A DNA stretch of 64,000 nucleotides from NCBI GenBank assembly GCA_963733905.1, contig CAVTEU010000006.1, positions 248,001 to 312,000 on the forward strand, read 5' to 3'. Both the position numbers and the translations under genes were made by a program. This document shows, in pieces, positions 1-10,240 of this stretch (position 1 is its first letter; every line of letters starts with the position of its first letter). Source of the DNA: DATADW01 sp963733905. GTDB taxonomy: Bacteria > Actinomycetota > Acidimicrobiia > Spongiisociales > DATADW01. The notes under the pieces were generated by a model. It searched no databases. It was not told the DNA's origin and worked only from the letters and a program-made list of their open reading frames with translations.

Positions 1-1687
1 GGCGGCAGGTCTCTTGGCGGCAGTACGCCGACGAGGTGCGGCAGGCAGCCAAGGCGCTCATCGCGCTGGGACTCGAGCCCCTCCAGCCTGTCGCCGTCCT
101 CGGGTTCAACCGCCCGGAGTGGGTCATATTCGATGTCGCCGCCATGGCCGCCGGGGGTGCCCCTGCCGGGATCTACACGACTTCCTCCCCCGACGAGGTC
201 GCCTACGTGCTCAATCACTCCGAGGCGACGGTGGTGCTGGTCGAGAACGAGCACCAGTGGAAGAAGATCGAGGCGCGTCCGCGACGCCCTCACCCATCTC
301 CGCCATGTGGTGGTGATGCAGGGAGCGCCGGTGATCGACGACAAGTTGGTGATGAGCTGGGACGAGTTCATGGCCAAGGCCTCCGAGGTCGATGACGCCA
401 CCCTCGAACAGAGGCTCGACGCACTCGAGCCGGGTGGCCCGGCGACATTGATCTACACCTCGGGGACCACGGGGCCGCCGAAGGCGGTGATGCTCTCCCA
501 CGACAACCTCACCTGGACCGCGGGCCAGGCGATTCCGGTGATCGGGCTCGGGCCGAGCGACCGGATCCTCTCGTACCTGCCGCTGTCGCACATCGCCGAG
601 CAGCAATTCACCATCGCCGCCCCCGCCCTTTCCGGCGCCCAGGTCTTCTACGCCGAGTCGATCGACAAGCTGGCCGACAACCTCAAGGAGGTCCGGCCCA
701 CGATCTTCTTCGCCGTACCCCGGGTGTGGGAGAAGTTCCAGGCCGGGATCAGCGAGCGGTTGGCCGAGGCGCACGGGGCCAAGAAGGCGATCGCCGACCG
801 GGCGCAGGAGGTCGGGAAAAGGGTCAATACCGCCCGTGGGATCGGCGAACCGGTCCGCCGCTTCGAAGTCGATGCAGTACGGGCTCTTCGACCGGCTCGT
901 CTATTCGAAGATCAGGGAGGCCATCGGGCTGGGTGACACCAAGTTCCTCGTCACCGCGGCCGCCCCGATCTCCAAGGAACTGCTCGAGTTCTTCGCCGGG
1001 CTTGGGATCATCATCTACGAGGTCTACGGGCAGTCCGAGGACACCGGTCCGACCACGATCAGCATGCCGGGGAAGGTCAAATTCGGCTCGGTGGGGCCGG
1101 TCTATCCGGGCGTCGAGATGAAGATCGCCGAGGATGGCGAGATCCTGGTCCGGGGGCGCAACGTGTTCCTCGGCTACTACAAGGACCAGGAGGCCACCGA
1201 CGCCACCCTCATCGACGGATGGCTCCACTCCGGTGATCTCGGTGAGATCGACGAGGACGGTTTTCTCTGGATAACCGGGAGGAAGAAGGACCTCATCATC
1301 ACCGCCGGCGGGAAGAACGTCGCCCCAAAGAACATCGAGGGCTCGATCAAGAACCACTCGCTGGTATCCGAGGTTGTGGTCATCGGCGACCGGCGCAAGT
1401 ACCTGACGTGCCTCGTCACCCTCGACGCCGATGCAACGGCGCGCTTCCAGGAGGCGCAGGGGTCGTCGGGAGACCCGGCCGCCGATCCGGCGCTGCTCGC
1501 CGAGATCCAGGCGGCGATCGATCAGGTCAACGAGGGTCTGGCCAGGGTGGAGCAGCTCAAGAAGTTCACCGTCCTCCCCCGGGAGCTATCCATCGAGGGA
1601 GGAGAGCTGACCCCGACGCTCAAGGTGAAGCGGAACAAGGTCGCCGAGAACTTCGCCGCCGAGATCGAGGCGATGTACGCCGAGTGA
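1..1687 (+). CDS. fadD: long-chain acyl-CoA synthetase (AMP-binding), 5' end outside window
   Basis: Activates fatty acids to acyl-CoA through an acyl-adenylate. The reading frame is already open at the first base (WRQYADEVRQAAKAL), so the start lies upstream. The P-loop YTSGTTGPPKAV is near 450-490, the adenylate motif VYGQSEDTGP near 1020-1050, and the C-terminal hinge motif TGRKKDLIITAGGKN near 1275-1320. Two frame changes interrupt it, near 275 (one extra base in gaggcgcgtc) and near 868. All core motifs survive across the three segments, so an intact ancestral gene with sequence errors is more likely than a pseudogene. It closely resembles the FadD15-type ligases of Actinobacteria. The stop is TGA at 1685. 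Confidence 0.88.
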
Positions 1688-2185
1688 CTAGCTGATCCGC
1701 TCGAGCCAGCCTTTGCCGGCCGACCCGAAGGGCTCGACCCTGCGCTCGGCGGCCAGCACGGCACGAGCCGCGGCGGCTCGGGCACTGTCGATCATCCAGG
1801 CGGGATAGCCGAGCACCGTCTGGTGCTCGAGGAACTCGTCCTCATCGACCAACTCGACCCTGCCGTCGGGCCACCGGATCACATCGAGGTCGAGGTCCAC
1901 GATGGTGACCAGTTCGGGGGTCTCCCACTTGGCCGGAGCCGCTATGTCCACGTAGAGGTCGGCATCGGCGCCAGGGGAGGTGTGGACCACCGTCCACCAC
2001 TCGTTCTCGGGCACGAGGACGACGAAGGGGCGTGGCGTCTCAATTGGCGGCTCCGATCCCTTCTGCATGATCCCGCCCGCACGGACGCCGAGCCAGACAC
2101 CGTGCTCGTCATCCCCGAGACGGACGGTGTCGAGACGCCAATGGGGGGTCGTCGGGTACTTGAGGAATTGAAGGGTGACGATCAG
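1688..2185 (-). CDS. DUF402 domain protein
   Basis: Small soluble protein of the DUF402/FomD-like family, whose characterised members are nucleotide phosphohydrolases; the substrate here is unknown. The core reads HWRLDTVRLGDDEHGVWLG, then an EPP-P-FVVLVPENEWWTV segment, then DLDLDVIRWPDGRVELVDEDEF, the acidic metal-binding patch typical of the family. The first ATG in frame (2068) falls inside the conserved region, and the frame stays open upstream to about 2200. I therefore place the start near a CTG at 2185, which overlaps the stop of the upstream small membrane gene (CTGA). The exact start is uncertain; the family assignment is good. Confidence 0.75.
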   Translation of the reverse strand: MIVTLQFLKYPTTPHWRLDTVRLGDDEHGVWLGVRAGGIMQKGSEPPIETPRPFVVLVPENEWWTVVHTSPGADADLYVDIAAPAKWETPELVTIVDLDLDVIRWPDGRVELVDEDEFLEHQTVLGYPAWMIDSARAAAARAVLAAERRVEPFGSAGKGWLERIS

Positions 2186-2334
2186 ATGCCCTTGAAGACG
2201 CAGCCGAGCGCCAGGAGGAGTCCGCCGCCTGCGCTCAACCAGAAGTCCCAGCGATCGAGTGATTCGATCGAATACCAGCCCTGGTGCAGGACGATGCCGA
2301 GGGCGATCGCCAGGATGGCGATGAGAAACGTCAC
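2182..2334 (-). CDS. small two-helix membrane protein, hypothetical
   Basis: A GTG at 2334 opens about 50 residues ending at TGA 2182-2184. Two hydrophobic stretches (TFLIAILAIALGIVL and LSAGGGLLLALGCVF) flank a short aromatic loop (HQGWYSIESLDRWDFW), so it should span the membrane twice. A strong AGGAGGT lies about 20 bases before the GTG. The frame is open upstream through IEEVEIRLTPPK without a good start codon, so the real start may be further out, with a base error between. It sits between the K+ channel gene and the DUF402 gene on the same strand and probably shares their transcript. I do not recognise a family. Confidence 0.5.
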   Translation of the reverse strand: MTFLIAILAIALGIVLHQGWYSIESLDRWDFWLSAGGGLLLALGCVFKGI

Positions 2335-2424
2335 GAACTTGGGTGGGGTGAGCCTGATCTCGACCTCCTCGATGGGGAGAGGAGGGTACAGCCGACCCGG
2401 TCCGGCAACCGTCGTGACGGTGCG

Positions 2425-3574
2425 CTACGCCGGACCTTCGACGGGCACGGCGCTCGGTAGCGGCGTCGTCGGGAGCGCTCCCTCGAGCCCGTCGGCCTCC
2501 GCCGGCTCCAGCGGGTGGAGAGCGCCCAACGACAAGGCAACCACCACTGCGTCGTCGCCCACCTCGATGGTGAAGTCGGTGCCCGGGTTGGTGTGCGTGG
2601 TCCCGGCGCGGCCGATCGCCAGTAGTGTCGCTTCGTGCTCGGCCCGGAGTCGCGCCGATGCCTCGTCCACCCCGAGCCCGGCGTACTCCTCGGGGAGCAT
2701 GACCCGGTAGAGCTCGGAGCCGTCGCCGCCGGAGACGATGTCGGTGACCAGCGAGGAAAGCCCCGGGTAGAGCGCCGAACGGGCCATGAGCCGCGATGCC
2801 AGCTTGGAGGTCACGAGAAGCTCGTCAACCTCGGCGCGCCTGAAGTGCTCGACGTGCATCGGGTTGTTCACCTCGACCACGGTGCGGACCTCGGGGGCGA
2901 TCGACTCGATGGCGAGGACGGTCAAGATCGAGTGCATGTCTGCCTCGTCGGTTCCGTCTTCCGGACAGATGATCGCCGCAGACGCCTCGGCGATACCGGC
3001 GCGCCGCAGATCTTCGGCATTGGTGCTCGAGCCGCGGACGAAGTAGACGTCGGAGTCGGCGGGGCTGCGCTCGGCGTCGTGGATGAGCACGATCTTCTGC
3101 TTGTACTCATCGGTCTGCAGCTCGCGGAATGAGATCGCGCGCCGTCGCGTTCCACCCGCAGACGACGATGTGGTCTCTGAGACCGGAAGCTCCCATGCCT
3201 TGACCCTCCTTGAGCAGAACCTCGATTATGAATGCGAGCAGCGCCCCGGTGATGGCGGTGAGCATGCCCACCCCGAACAGGACGAGCAGCCAGCTGATCA
3301 GCCAGCCTCCCGGCGAGGTGACGAACGAAGCGTCGCCTTGGCCGAAGATGGTGGTGACCGCCCAGTAGAACGAGTTGACGAACGAGTTGACGGTGATCGG
3401 CTTCTCGATCACCGTCACCAGGGTCGCAGCCATCGCCACCACGCCGACCACGGCGATGCTCAGCTGGAGGAAGAACCGCCGATCCACCTGTCTGGCCAGC
3501 CTGCGGGCATGCCACACGATCCGCCGAAAGAACGGCGCGGCTGCCAGCACTTGCAGCGGGTTCTTCATCACCAC
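2425..3574 (-). CDS. two-TM potassium channel with cytoplasmic RCK (TrkA-N/TrkA-C) domain
   Basis: The N-terminal part holds a first membrane helix (LQLSIAVVGVVAMAATLVTV), a pore loop (SFYWAVTTIFGQGD) and a second helix (WLISWLLVLFGVGMLTAITG). It then enters the RCK Rossmann fold at DHIVVCGWNATARDL. A frame change near 3125 separates it from the rest: KIVLIHDAERSP, then SSTNAEDLRRAGI (nucleotide-binding fold), then a C-terminal TrkA-C-like segment ending at 2425. The organisation is that of MthK-type ligand-gated K+ channels. The filter reads GQGD where K+ channels have GYGD, so selectivity cannot be assumed. A GGGAGG precedes the GTG/ATG cluster at 3568-3574. Confidence 0.8.
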
Positions 3575-3641
3575 TCCCTCCCCGGGAGAGTATCGGATCG
3601 GATGGCTCGTGGCTTGAAGACCGGCGCCCTACGCTCGGGGC

Positions 3642-4315
3642 GTGGAGGGGCTGGTCGACACGGCACAACGGCTTCTGTCCGAGCAGGCAGACCCGGCCAA
3701 GGCGCCTGCCATGGCCGCCTACATGAAGACGACCATGCCCTTCTACGGCGTGTCCGGCCCGGCACGGAGGGCGATCGGCCGCGAGCTCGCCAGCCAGCTT
3801 CCCGCCGGCGGATCTCGGACGCCTACCGGGAGGGAGTGCTGGCGCTCTGGGCACTGCCGCACCGCGAGGAGAAGTACCTCGCCATCGCCTACGCCAGAGC
3901 CTTCCCCAAGATGGTCACCGCCACCGAGTTGCCGCTCTACCGCCGGCTGGTGGTAGAGGGCGCGTGGTGGGACTTCGTAGACGAAATCGCCATCCACCTG
4001 GTGGGGCACACCGTCCGGACCGAACCCGACACGGCCTGGCAGGTGGTCGACGGATGGGTCGACGACCCCGACATGTGGCTGCGACGCACCGCCATCCTCT
4101 CTCAGAACCGGAGCCGGGAAGCAACCGACACCCGCCGGCTGTTCGACTTCTGCCTCCGCCGCGCCCACGAACGGGAGTTCTTCATCCGCAAGGCGATCGG
4201 ATGGGCCCTACGCGACTACGCCAGGACCGACCCCGACGCGGTGCGCCGGTTCCTCGACGAGCACGGCGACGAGTTGTCACCCCTCAGCGTTCGCGAAGCC
4301 TCGAAACACCTCTAG
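3642..4315 (+). CDS. AlkD-like DNA alkylation repair protein
   Basis: HEAT-like repeat DNA glycosylase family that removes bulky or cationic alkylated bases such as 3- and 7-alkylpurines. The GTG start at 3642 leads into TMPFYGVSGPARRAIGREL. The frame changes near 3808 (here the simplest repair is one added base) and continues with AYREGVLALWALPHREEKYLA. The family-typical signature segments are WWDFVDEIAIHLVG, MWLRRTAILSQ and FFIRKAIGWALRDYARTDP, the last two carrying the Trp and Asp residues used by AlkD enzymes. Total length is about 225 residues, normal for the family. It is convergent with korB across the palindromic repeat at 4346-4467. Confidence 0.82.
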
Positions 4316-4345
4316 GCGTCATACCGCTAGACCGAGTCATAACCC

Positions 4346-4467
4346 GTAAACCGGGTTTGGCGTCACCAAGCGCGGCAGGGACCCCTCGAGTGACGCCGAA
4401 AGGGGGGTGTACCTTGGCGTCACCGAGCCGCGGCAGGAACCCTCGAGTGACGCCAAAACGGGTTTAC
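4346..4467. repeat. palindromic GGCGTCAC repeat, two tandem units with outer inverted repeat
   Basis: Two similar units (about 4355-4400 and 4413-4460) each run TTGGCGTCACC, a GC-rich middle containing GCGGCAGG, then CTCGAGTGACGCC, so each can fold with an 8-bp GGCGTCAC/GTGACGCC stem. The whole block is bounded by GTAAACC at 4346 and its inverse GGTTTAC ending at 4467. It lies in the convergent gap between the alkD-like gene and korB and overlaps the korB stop codon. Related copies are at 24106-24156 and 42219-42271. The T-run is 5' and the A-run 3' of the stem, the reverse of a classic bidirectional intrinsic terminator. Confidence 0.8.
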
Positions 4468-5483
4468 TCGACCTCCCAGGTCCCCAGCGAGCGGAGCAGC
4501 TTGGCCAGGTCGCCGGGGCCCTTCTTCGCCTGGGCGTCCACCAGCTGCTGGTTGAGACCGCCGTCGTATGTGGGGCGCTCCACATCTCGGAAGATGCCGA
4601 GCGGCGTCGGGCCATACGGGCCGTGGGACAGCCGGCTGAGGGCGAATGCCACCGTCGGATCGGGTGCGTGCTCGTCGTGGACGAAGATCCGGTCGGCGGG
4701 GACGCTGTTGGTCGGCACCACTTTGGCGCCGCCCTGCTCCATGACCACGGCGTGCTGGGAGTCGGGGCCGAACACCACCCGCTCGCCGTGACGGAGCACG
4801 ATCCGGTTGACCTCGCGCTCGGTCTTCCCGGTCAACTGGAGGAACGCCTTGTCGTTGAAGACGTTGCAGTTCTGGTAGATCTCGATGAAGGCGGCGCCCT
4901 TGTGCTCGTGGGCGCGCTTGAGCACCTCGATGGTGTGGGGCCGGTCCATGTCGAGGGTGCGGGCCACGAACCCCGCCTCGGCTCCCAGCGCCAGGCTCAC
5001 CGGGTTGAAAGGATGGTCGACCGATCCCATCGGGGTGGACTTGGTCACCTTCCCGGATTCGCTGGTGGGGGAGTACTGGCCCTTGGTCAGCCCGTAGATC
5101 TGGTTGTTGAACAGCAGGATCTTGAGGTTGACGTTGCGCCGCAGAGCATGGATGAGGTGGTTGCCGCCGATGGAGAGGGCATCACCGTCACCGGTGACGA
5201 CCCACACCGACAACTCTGGGCGGGTGCTGGCGATACCGGTGGCGATCGCCGGTGCCCTCCCATGGATGGAGTGCATCCCATAGGTGTTCATGTAGTAGGG
5301 GAAACGCGACGAGCACCCGATCCCGGAGACGAAGACGATCTCCTCGCGCTTCACGCCCATCTCGGCCATGAATGTCTGGACCGAGGCGAGGATGGTGTAG
5401 TCCCCGCAGCCGGGGCACCACCGCACCTCTTGGTCGGTCTGGAAGTCGGCTCGTGTGTACGAAAGTGTTGTCGTCTCGCTCAT
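4464..5483 (-). CDS. korB: 2-oxoglutarate:ferredoxin oxidoreductase, beta subunit
   Basis: Thiamine-diphosphate-binding subunit that decarboxylates 2-oxoglutarate to succinyl-CoA and passes electrons to ferredoxin, replacing or backing up 2-oxoglutarate dehydrogenase in the TCA cycle. Intact at 339 residues. RWCPGCGDYTIL near residue 22 is the family's Cys motif, and the TPP/Mg signature runs from VTGDGDALSIGGNH to LLFNNQIYG around residues 100-130. It starts at ATG 5483, four bases inside the end of korA, so the two are translationally coupled. The family has no separate ferredoxin-like subunit in this two-gene type, as in mycobacteria. Confidence 0.95.
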   Translation of the reverse strand: MSETTTLSYTRADFQTDQEVRWCPGCGDYTILASVQTFMAEMGVKREEIVFVSGIGCSSRFPYYMNTYGMHSIHGRAPAIATGIASTRPELSVWVVTGDGDALSIGGNHLIHALRRNVNLKILLFNNQIYGLTKGQYSPTSESGKVTKSTPMGSVDHPFNPVSLALGAEAGFVARTLDMDRPHTIEVLKRAHEHKGAAFIEIYQNCNVFNDKAFLQLTGKTEREVNRIVLRHGERVVFGPDSQHAVVMEQGGAKVVPTNSVPADRIFVHDEHAPDPTVAFALSRLSHGPYGPTPLGIFRDVERPTYDGGLNQQLVDAQAKKGPGDLAKLLRSLGTWEVE

Positions 5484-7354
5484 CGCTCAACCATCTCCGC
5501 AATCTTCTCGTCGATCTCAGTCACTTGGAACGGGATTCCGGCGACCTTGTTGAGCCCGACAGCATCGACCAGGTACTCCGCCCGGATCAGGCGTAACAAC
5601 TGGCCGGTGTTGAGCTCGGGGACCAGCACCCTTGGGAAACTGCCAAGCACCTCGCCGAGGTTGGCCGGGAAAGGATTGATATGGCGAAGGTGTGCCGCGG
5701 CGACACGGATGCCGCGCCTCTGAGCCCGTCGCATCCCCGCCCGGATCGCCCCGTAGGTGGATCCCCACCCCAGCACCAGCACCTCGGCGTCATCGTCGCC
5801 GTCGACCTCGACGAGCGGTATGTCGTTGGCGATCGATGCGATCTTCCAGGCACGCACGTCGGTCATCAGCTGATGGTTGGCCGGGTCGTAGGAGATGTTG
5901 CCGGTCACCTCTTCCTTCTCCAGCCCACCCAGCCGGTGCTCCAAGCCCGGTGTTCCCGGGATGGCCCATGGCCGGGCAAAGGTCTCAGGATCACGCAGAT
6001 ACGGGAGGAAATGCCCGTTGCCCACCGATGTGCTGGCGAAAGGCACCGAGATGTCCGGGAGATCGGACACGTCGGGGAGCTTCCACGGCTCCGAGCCGTT
6101 GGCGATGTGGTTGTCGGAGAGCAGCAGCACCGGGGTCATGTACTTCACCGCCAGCCGGACCGCCTCCAACGTGGTGTCGAAGGCGTCGGACGGGGTGGCC
6201 ACCGCCACCACCGGCAGCGGTGATTCACCGTGCCTCCCGTACATCGCGAAGAGGAGATCGGACTGCTCGGGCTTGGTCGGCATCCCAGTGGCGGGTCCGG
6301 CCCGCTGCACGTCAATGACGATCATGGGCAACTCGAGCGAGACGGCTAGCGAGATCCCCTCGCTCTTCAGCGCCAAGCCGGGGCCGCTGGTCCCGGTGAC
6401 GGCGAGGTTCCCGGCGAATGAGGCGCCGATGGCCGATCCGACGGCGGCGATCTCGTCCTCGGCCTGGAAGGTGCGAACCCCGAAGTTCTTGTGCTTCGAC
6501 AGCTCGTGGAGGATGTCCGAGGCCGGTGTGATCGGATAGGAGCCGTAGAACAGCGGCAGCCGGGATTGCTGCGCTCCCGCCACCAAACCCCAGGCGAGCG
6601 CGGTGTTGCCGGTGATGTTGGTGTAGGTCCCAGGGCTCAATTGGGCGGGAAGCACCTCGTATGTGGTCTTCATCGCCTCGGTGGTGAACCCGAAGTTGTA
6701 TCCCGACTTGTAGGCGGCCACGTTTGCCGCAGCCACCTCCGGCTTGCGGCCGAACTTCTCCTCGATCCAGGAGATGGTGGTCTCCAACGGGCGGTTGAAG
6801 AGCCAGGCGAGCAACCCGAGGGCGAAGAAGTTCTTGGAGCGGAGCACGTCGCGACCGCTGACGCCGCTCTCCTTGACCGCCTCCTTGGTGAGCGTCTCCA
6901 TCGGGACCTCGATGACCAGGTACGGCTCGAGCGTCCCGTCTTCGATCGGTGAGGTGTGGTACCCCGCCTTCTCCAGGTTGCGAGGTTCGAAGGCCTCGGT
7001 GTTGATGATCACCGTGCCGCCGGGGCGGAGGTCGGCCAGGTTGTCCTTGAGCGCTGCCGGGTTCATGGCAACCAGCACATCGGGCTGGTCACCGGCGGTG
7101 AGGATGTCAAAGGCGGCGATCTGGACCTGGAACGACGACACGCCGGGCAGCGTCCCCGCGGGCGCCCGGATCTCGGCCGGGAAGCTGGGGAGGGTGGCGA
7201 GGTCGTTTCCGAATACGGCTGAGTCGTCGGTGAACCGGTTCCCGGCGACCTGCATCCCGTCGCCGGAGTCGCCGGCGAAACGGATCACTACACGATCGAG
7301 CGTCTCCCTTTGTGAGACGTCGGGACGGTCCTTGGTGAGCGTGTCATCAGACAC
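5480..7354 (-). CDS. korA: 2-oxoglutarate:ferredoxin oxidoreductase, gamma-alpha fused subunit
   Basis: 624 residues, intact. The N-terminal third is the gamma domain (IRFAGDSGDGMQVAGNRF near residue 24), and the remainder is the alpha domain beginning near GSYPITPASDIL, the motif that contacts the thiamine pyrimidine. It pairs with KorB (4-bp ATGA-type overlap) in oxidative decarboxylation of 2-oxoglutarate with ferredoxin as acceptor. The start is GTG 7354 with AAAGGAAG about 8 bases upstream. It is the first gene of a two-gene operon transcribed from the 230-base gap before the amidase gene. Confidence 0.95.
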   Translation of the reverse strand: MSDDTLTKDRPDVSQRETLDRVVIRFAGDSGDGMQVAGNRFTDDSAVFGNDLATLPSFPAEIRAPAGTLPGVSSFQVQIAAFDILTAGDQPDVLVAMNPAALKDNLADLRPGGTVIINTEAFEPRNLEKAGYHTSPIEDGTLEPYLVIEVPMETLTKEAVKESGVSGRDVLRSKNFFALGLLAWLFNRPLETTISWIEEKFGRKPEVAAANVAAYKSGYNFGFTTEAMKTTYEVLPAQLSPGTYTNITGNTALAWGLVAGAQQSRLPLFYGSYPITPASDILHELSKHKNFGVRTFQAEDEIAAVGSAIGASFAGNLAVTGTSGPGLALKSEGISLAVSLELPMIVIDVQRAGPATGMPTKPEQSDLLFAMYGRHGESPLPVVAVATPSDAFDTTLEAVRLAVKYMTPVLLLSDNHIANGSEPWKLPDVSDLPDISVPFASTSVGNGHFLPYLRDPETFARPWAIPGTPGLEHRLGGLEKEEVTGNISYDPANHQLMTDVRAWKIASIANDIPLVEVDGDDDAEVLVLGWGSTYGAIRAGMRRAQRRGIRVAAAHLRHINPFPANLGEVLGSFPRVLVPELNTGQLLRLIRAEYLVDAVGLNKVAGIPFQVTEIDEKIAEMVER

Positions 7355-7584
7355 GAGGGATCACTTCCTTTGCGGGGCTCCCACCGGAGCAGCCCGCCAG
7401 CTGGTTGTCTGGTATTCGTCATGCTCGATCGCATGGCTCTCATTCACATATCGCTTTTTCGGCATCCGAGGGCAACCTGCTGAAGACGGCACCCACGTCG
7501 CGTCGCGCCGAGTGTACCGATGACTCGCGGGAAGCTCTGGACACCGATCCGCGGAGCACCACTCGTCGATACCCGTTTCGCGGT
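7355..7584. other. intergenic leader of korA-korB
   Basis: 230 bases separate the amidase stop from the korA start, both on the minus strand, so this should hold the kor promoter. I see the korA ribosome site (AAAGGAAG, near 7360). A 34-codon reading frame, 7465 to 7361 on the minus strand (MPKKRYVNESHAIEHDEY...), is less GC-biased than its neighbours, but it has no ribosome site and I do not call it a gene. No clear -35/-10 pair or hairpin was identified. Confidence 0.4.
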
Positions 7585-8996
7585 TCACCAACCCTGCGGT
7601 GCTCGGAACCCGGCAAGACCGGCGTCCTCGAGCGAAGCGGCGGCGGTGAGGAGCAGGCGCTCCGACCAAGGCGGACCGATCAACTGGAGCGAGGGAGGCG
7701 GGTCGCCCGCCAGACCGGCGAGGGGCAGAGCCAGCGCCGGGGCGCCCAAGGCATTGACCAATGAGGTGAACCAGGAGAGCGGGAGTCGGTGGTGCACCTC
7801 GCCGGTGGCTACCTCGACGAGGTCCTCGCCGATCACCTTGCGGGCGATCCCGCAGGTGGGGGTCGCCAGCATGTCCACCTCGTCGAAGAGAAAGCCCGAC
7901 TTGGTGCGCAACCCGGACCGCCACGCCCGGGCGCGCAGGTGCGCCGAACGGTCGAGGGCGAACGCCGACTCGAGCCGGGCTCGGACATCGTCCCCATAAC
8001 GCTTGTCGGGGTCGCCGAACCACGGCTCGTGGACTGCGGCCGCCTCGGGGCCGTGGAGCTCCGCCATCAGCCCGGGTGGCTCGAGAAACGGGGCATCAAC
8101 CTCCATCACTTCGTGACCCTGTTGAGCGATCGCCTCGCAGGCTGCGTCGAAGTCGGCTCTCACCGCAGGATGGATGGGCGCCGAGCCGAGCCATTGACGG
8201 GGGATCCCGATGCGGAGCGGCCTTGCATCTCCGTCGGAGCTCATCGGTGGGCGGGGCCGTGACCACGGGTCGTCGGCGTGCCATCCCTCGATCGCCTCGA
8301 AGACAAGCGCCAGGTCGGCGGCGGAACGCGCCAGCGGTCCGACGGTGTCGAGCGACGGGGCGAGAGGGAATACACCGGTCAGTGGTACGGCGCCGTGGGT
8401 CACCTTGAGACCGGCGACCCCGCACATCGCGGCGGGCACCCGTACCGACCCCCCGGTGTCGGTACCGATCGAGACCATGGCGAGTCGTGCGGCGACGGCG
8501 GCACCCGATCCGCCCGAGGAGCCGCCGGTAGATGTCGCGGGGTCCCAGGGGTTGCGCACCGGTCCGAACCACGGGTTCTCCGAGGTGAAGCCGTAGGCAA
8601 ACTCGTGGAGGCCCGGTCCGACCGATCACGACGGCGCCGGCGTTGGCGAGACGTTCCACGACGGGCGAGTCGGCGGTTGCAACGACCGAGTAGAAGGAGG
8701 AGCCGGCAGTGGTGGCCATCCCGCTCTGGTCCACCAGATCCTTGAGCGCTACGGGGACACCGGCCAATGGCCCAGGGTCGCCACCGGTGGACACGATCCG
8801 GTCCACTGCGGCCGCCCTTGCCTGGGCGCCCTCGGGGTCGAGCGAGGTGAATGCGTTGAGCGCCGGTTGCGACGCCTCGGCCCTGGCCAGATGATGGGCG
8901 ATGATCTCGGTGGCGGAGACCTCGCCGCTCCGCACCAACCGGGCGGCGCCGACGGCGCTCAGCTCGTGGAGAGTCGCCCTCCGGGCCGGTGCTCAC
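7585..8996 (-). CDS. amidase (amidase-signature family)
   Basis: Hydrolyses a carboxamide; the substrate cannot be read from sequence. The Ser-cisSer-Lys catalytic set is visible: Lys in VALKDLVDQ, Ser in STGGSSGGSGAAVA, and the nucleophile region GTDTGGSVRVPAAMCG. One frame change near 8612 separates the N-terminal quarter from the rest. The conserved N-terminus (LHELSAVGAARLVRSGEVSATE) extends upstream of the TTG at 8938. The real start is therefore probably GTG 8996, with a second single-base error near 8975. It resembles GatA, but the window also has a complete gatCAB, so this is a separate amidase. It lies just downstream of the DUF3048 lipoprotein gene. Confidence 0.8.
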
Positions 8997-9021
8997 CGGG
9001 CGGGGCCGTGCCCCGGACCGC

Positions 9022-10188
9022 TCACGACTCGGCGGCCGCTTCCCATTCCGCCGGTTCGTCATCGGGGTGCATGGTCAGCCATACCTCGCCCGGCGGGACA
9101 CGGAGCGGACGCCCGTCGACCTCGAGCTTGAATCCCTCCTCGACGTCCTCGCGCTCCCACGTGCCCTCGATCACCTCGCCATCGTGGAACACCAGGGCTC
9201 TTCCTGTGCCGATGGTCTCGGTGGCCGGCACGGGGGTCCCGCTCCCGGACGGATATGCGGTGTAGTCGGGCGCCTCGAGGATGACGAGGGTCTCCACCCC
9301 GATCTGGCTTTCCTTGTCCACACCTTCCTCGGTCCTCCTCGTCGACCTGGCTTTCCTCGTCTCTCGCCGACCTCGGTCTCCTCGCCCTCGTCGTCGATCC
9401 AGTTGTGCGGGCTGCCTTGTTGCGAGCGGAGCCACAAACCTTCGTCTTCGTCCCACTCCCAGTCGACGTAGTTGCCGAACGCCCAGTCGATATGGACCGA
9501 CGAAGCCGGCTCGCCCACCCCGCGCGGCGGCGTGCCAAAGGTGAGCAGCCCGGTCTCGGGTGGATCGTTGGGGAATTCCCGCTCATCGGCCAACTGGCGC
9601 ATCTTGCCGGTGTTGACGTAGAGGTTGTGGGGGGCGTAGCGACTGGTGATGCGCCAGGTCGCCTCGTTCTCCCTCGTCTCGCCGATCGCCGGGATCCCGG
9701 CGGCGTTGACCGCATCCTTGATCCACGGCTGACCGCCCGAGTAGCCGATGGTGGCGCCGAGCGGGCTGAGAAAGCCGATGTCTGTCGGCCGAACCGACCG
9801 CATCGGGCCCAGGTTCGCCGAGTCCGACTGGAGGAAGAGCGCTATGAAGCGGGTGATCCCGCCCTCTGCCTCCTCCTCGATCACCAGATCGGAATTGAGC
9901 AGCCCCGACTGGGGGCGGGCGTTGGGGTGATTGTCGATCTTTACCGCCATGACCCGGCGATCCAGCCACTTGTCGTTCTTCACCGGGACGCCATTGAGCG
10001 GGGAGAGGGCCGCGGGCTCGGTTGTGGTGGTGGTCGGCGGGAGCGTTGTGGTCGTGGGCGGCAGCGTCGTGGTGGTGGGCGGCAGGGTCGTGGTGGTGGG
10101 CAGCTGTTGTCGGCTCGGCGGCGGGTGCACGCGAGCAGGCCGCCAGGACGAGCGCGCCAAGTACTAGTAAGGGGGTAAGACGGGACAC
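9022..10188 (-). CDS. DUF3048 (YerB-type) lipoprotein
   Basis: Secreted lipoprotein: the start at 10188 gives MSRLTPLLVLGALVLAACS, a signal peptide with lipobox LAAC. A Thr/Pro linker of repeated TTTLPP units follows. The DUF3048 body reads DRRVMAVKIDNHPNARPQ, EEEAEGGITRFIALF, GPMRSVRPTD and IGYSGGQPWIKDA. The C-terminal lobe resumes in another frame (GRALVFHDGEVIEGTWERED) and ends at 9022. At least two frame changes are needed, near 10100 and in a Glu/Arg-rich stretch near 9340-9370. Function unknown; family members are surface or spore-associated. It is the first of the minus-strand pair with the amidase. Confidence 0.82.
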
Positions 10189-10240
10189 GGGCGCGCAAGT
10201 TACGCCAGTGGGCAGATCGGGTCAAGCTGAGGGCGGCGCC

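Noticed and set aside
4346..4467. Palindromic repeat as a simple bidirectional terminator
   Set aside because: The T-run precedes and the A-run follows the stem, so neither direction yields the stem-then-U-run order of an intrinsic terminator.
7361..7465. 34-codon reading frame MPKKRYVNESHAIEHDEY before korA
   Set aside because: No ribosome site, ends inside the korA leader, and nothing supports translation; mentioned only in the leader feature.
10020..10105. Regular repeats that look like a CRISPR-type array
   Set aside because: They are codon repeats for a Thr/Pro linker (TTTLPP) in the DUF3048 lipoprotein. The repeats at 12200-12400 similarly encode the Thr/Ser stalk. No spacers and no cas genes are present.
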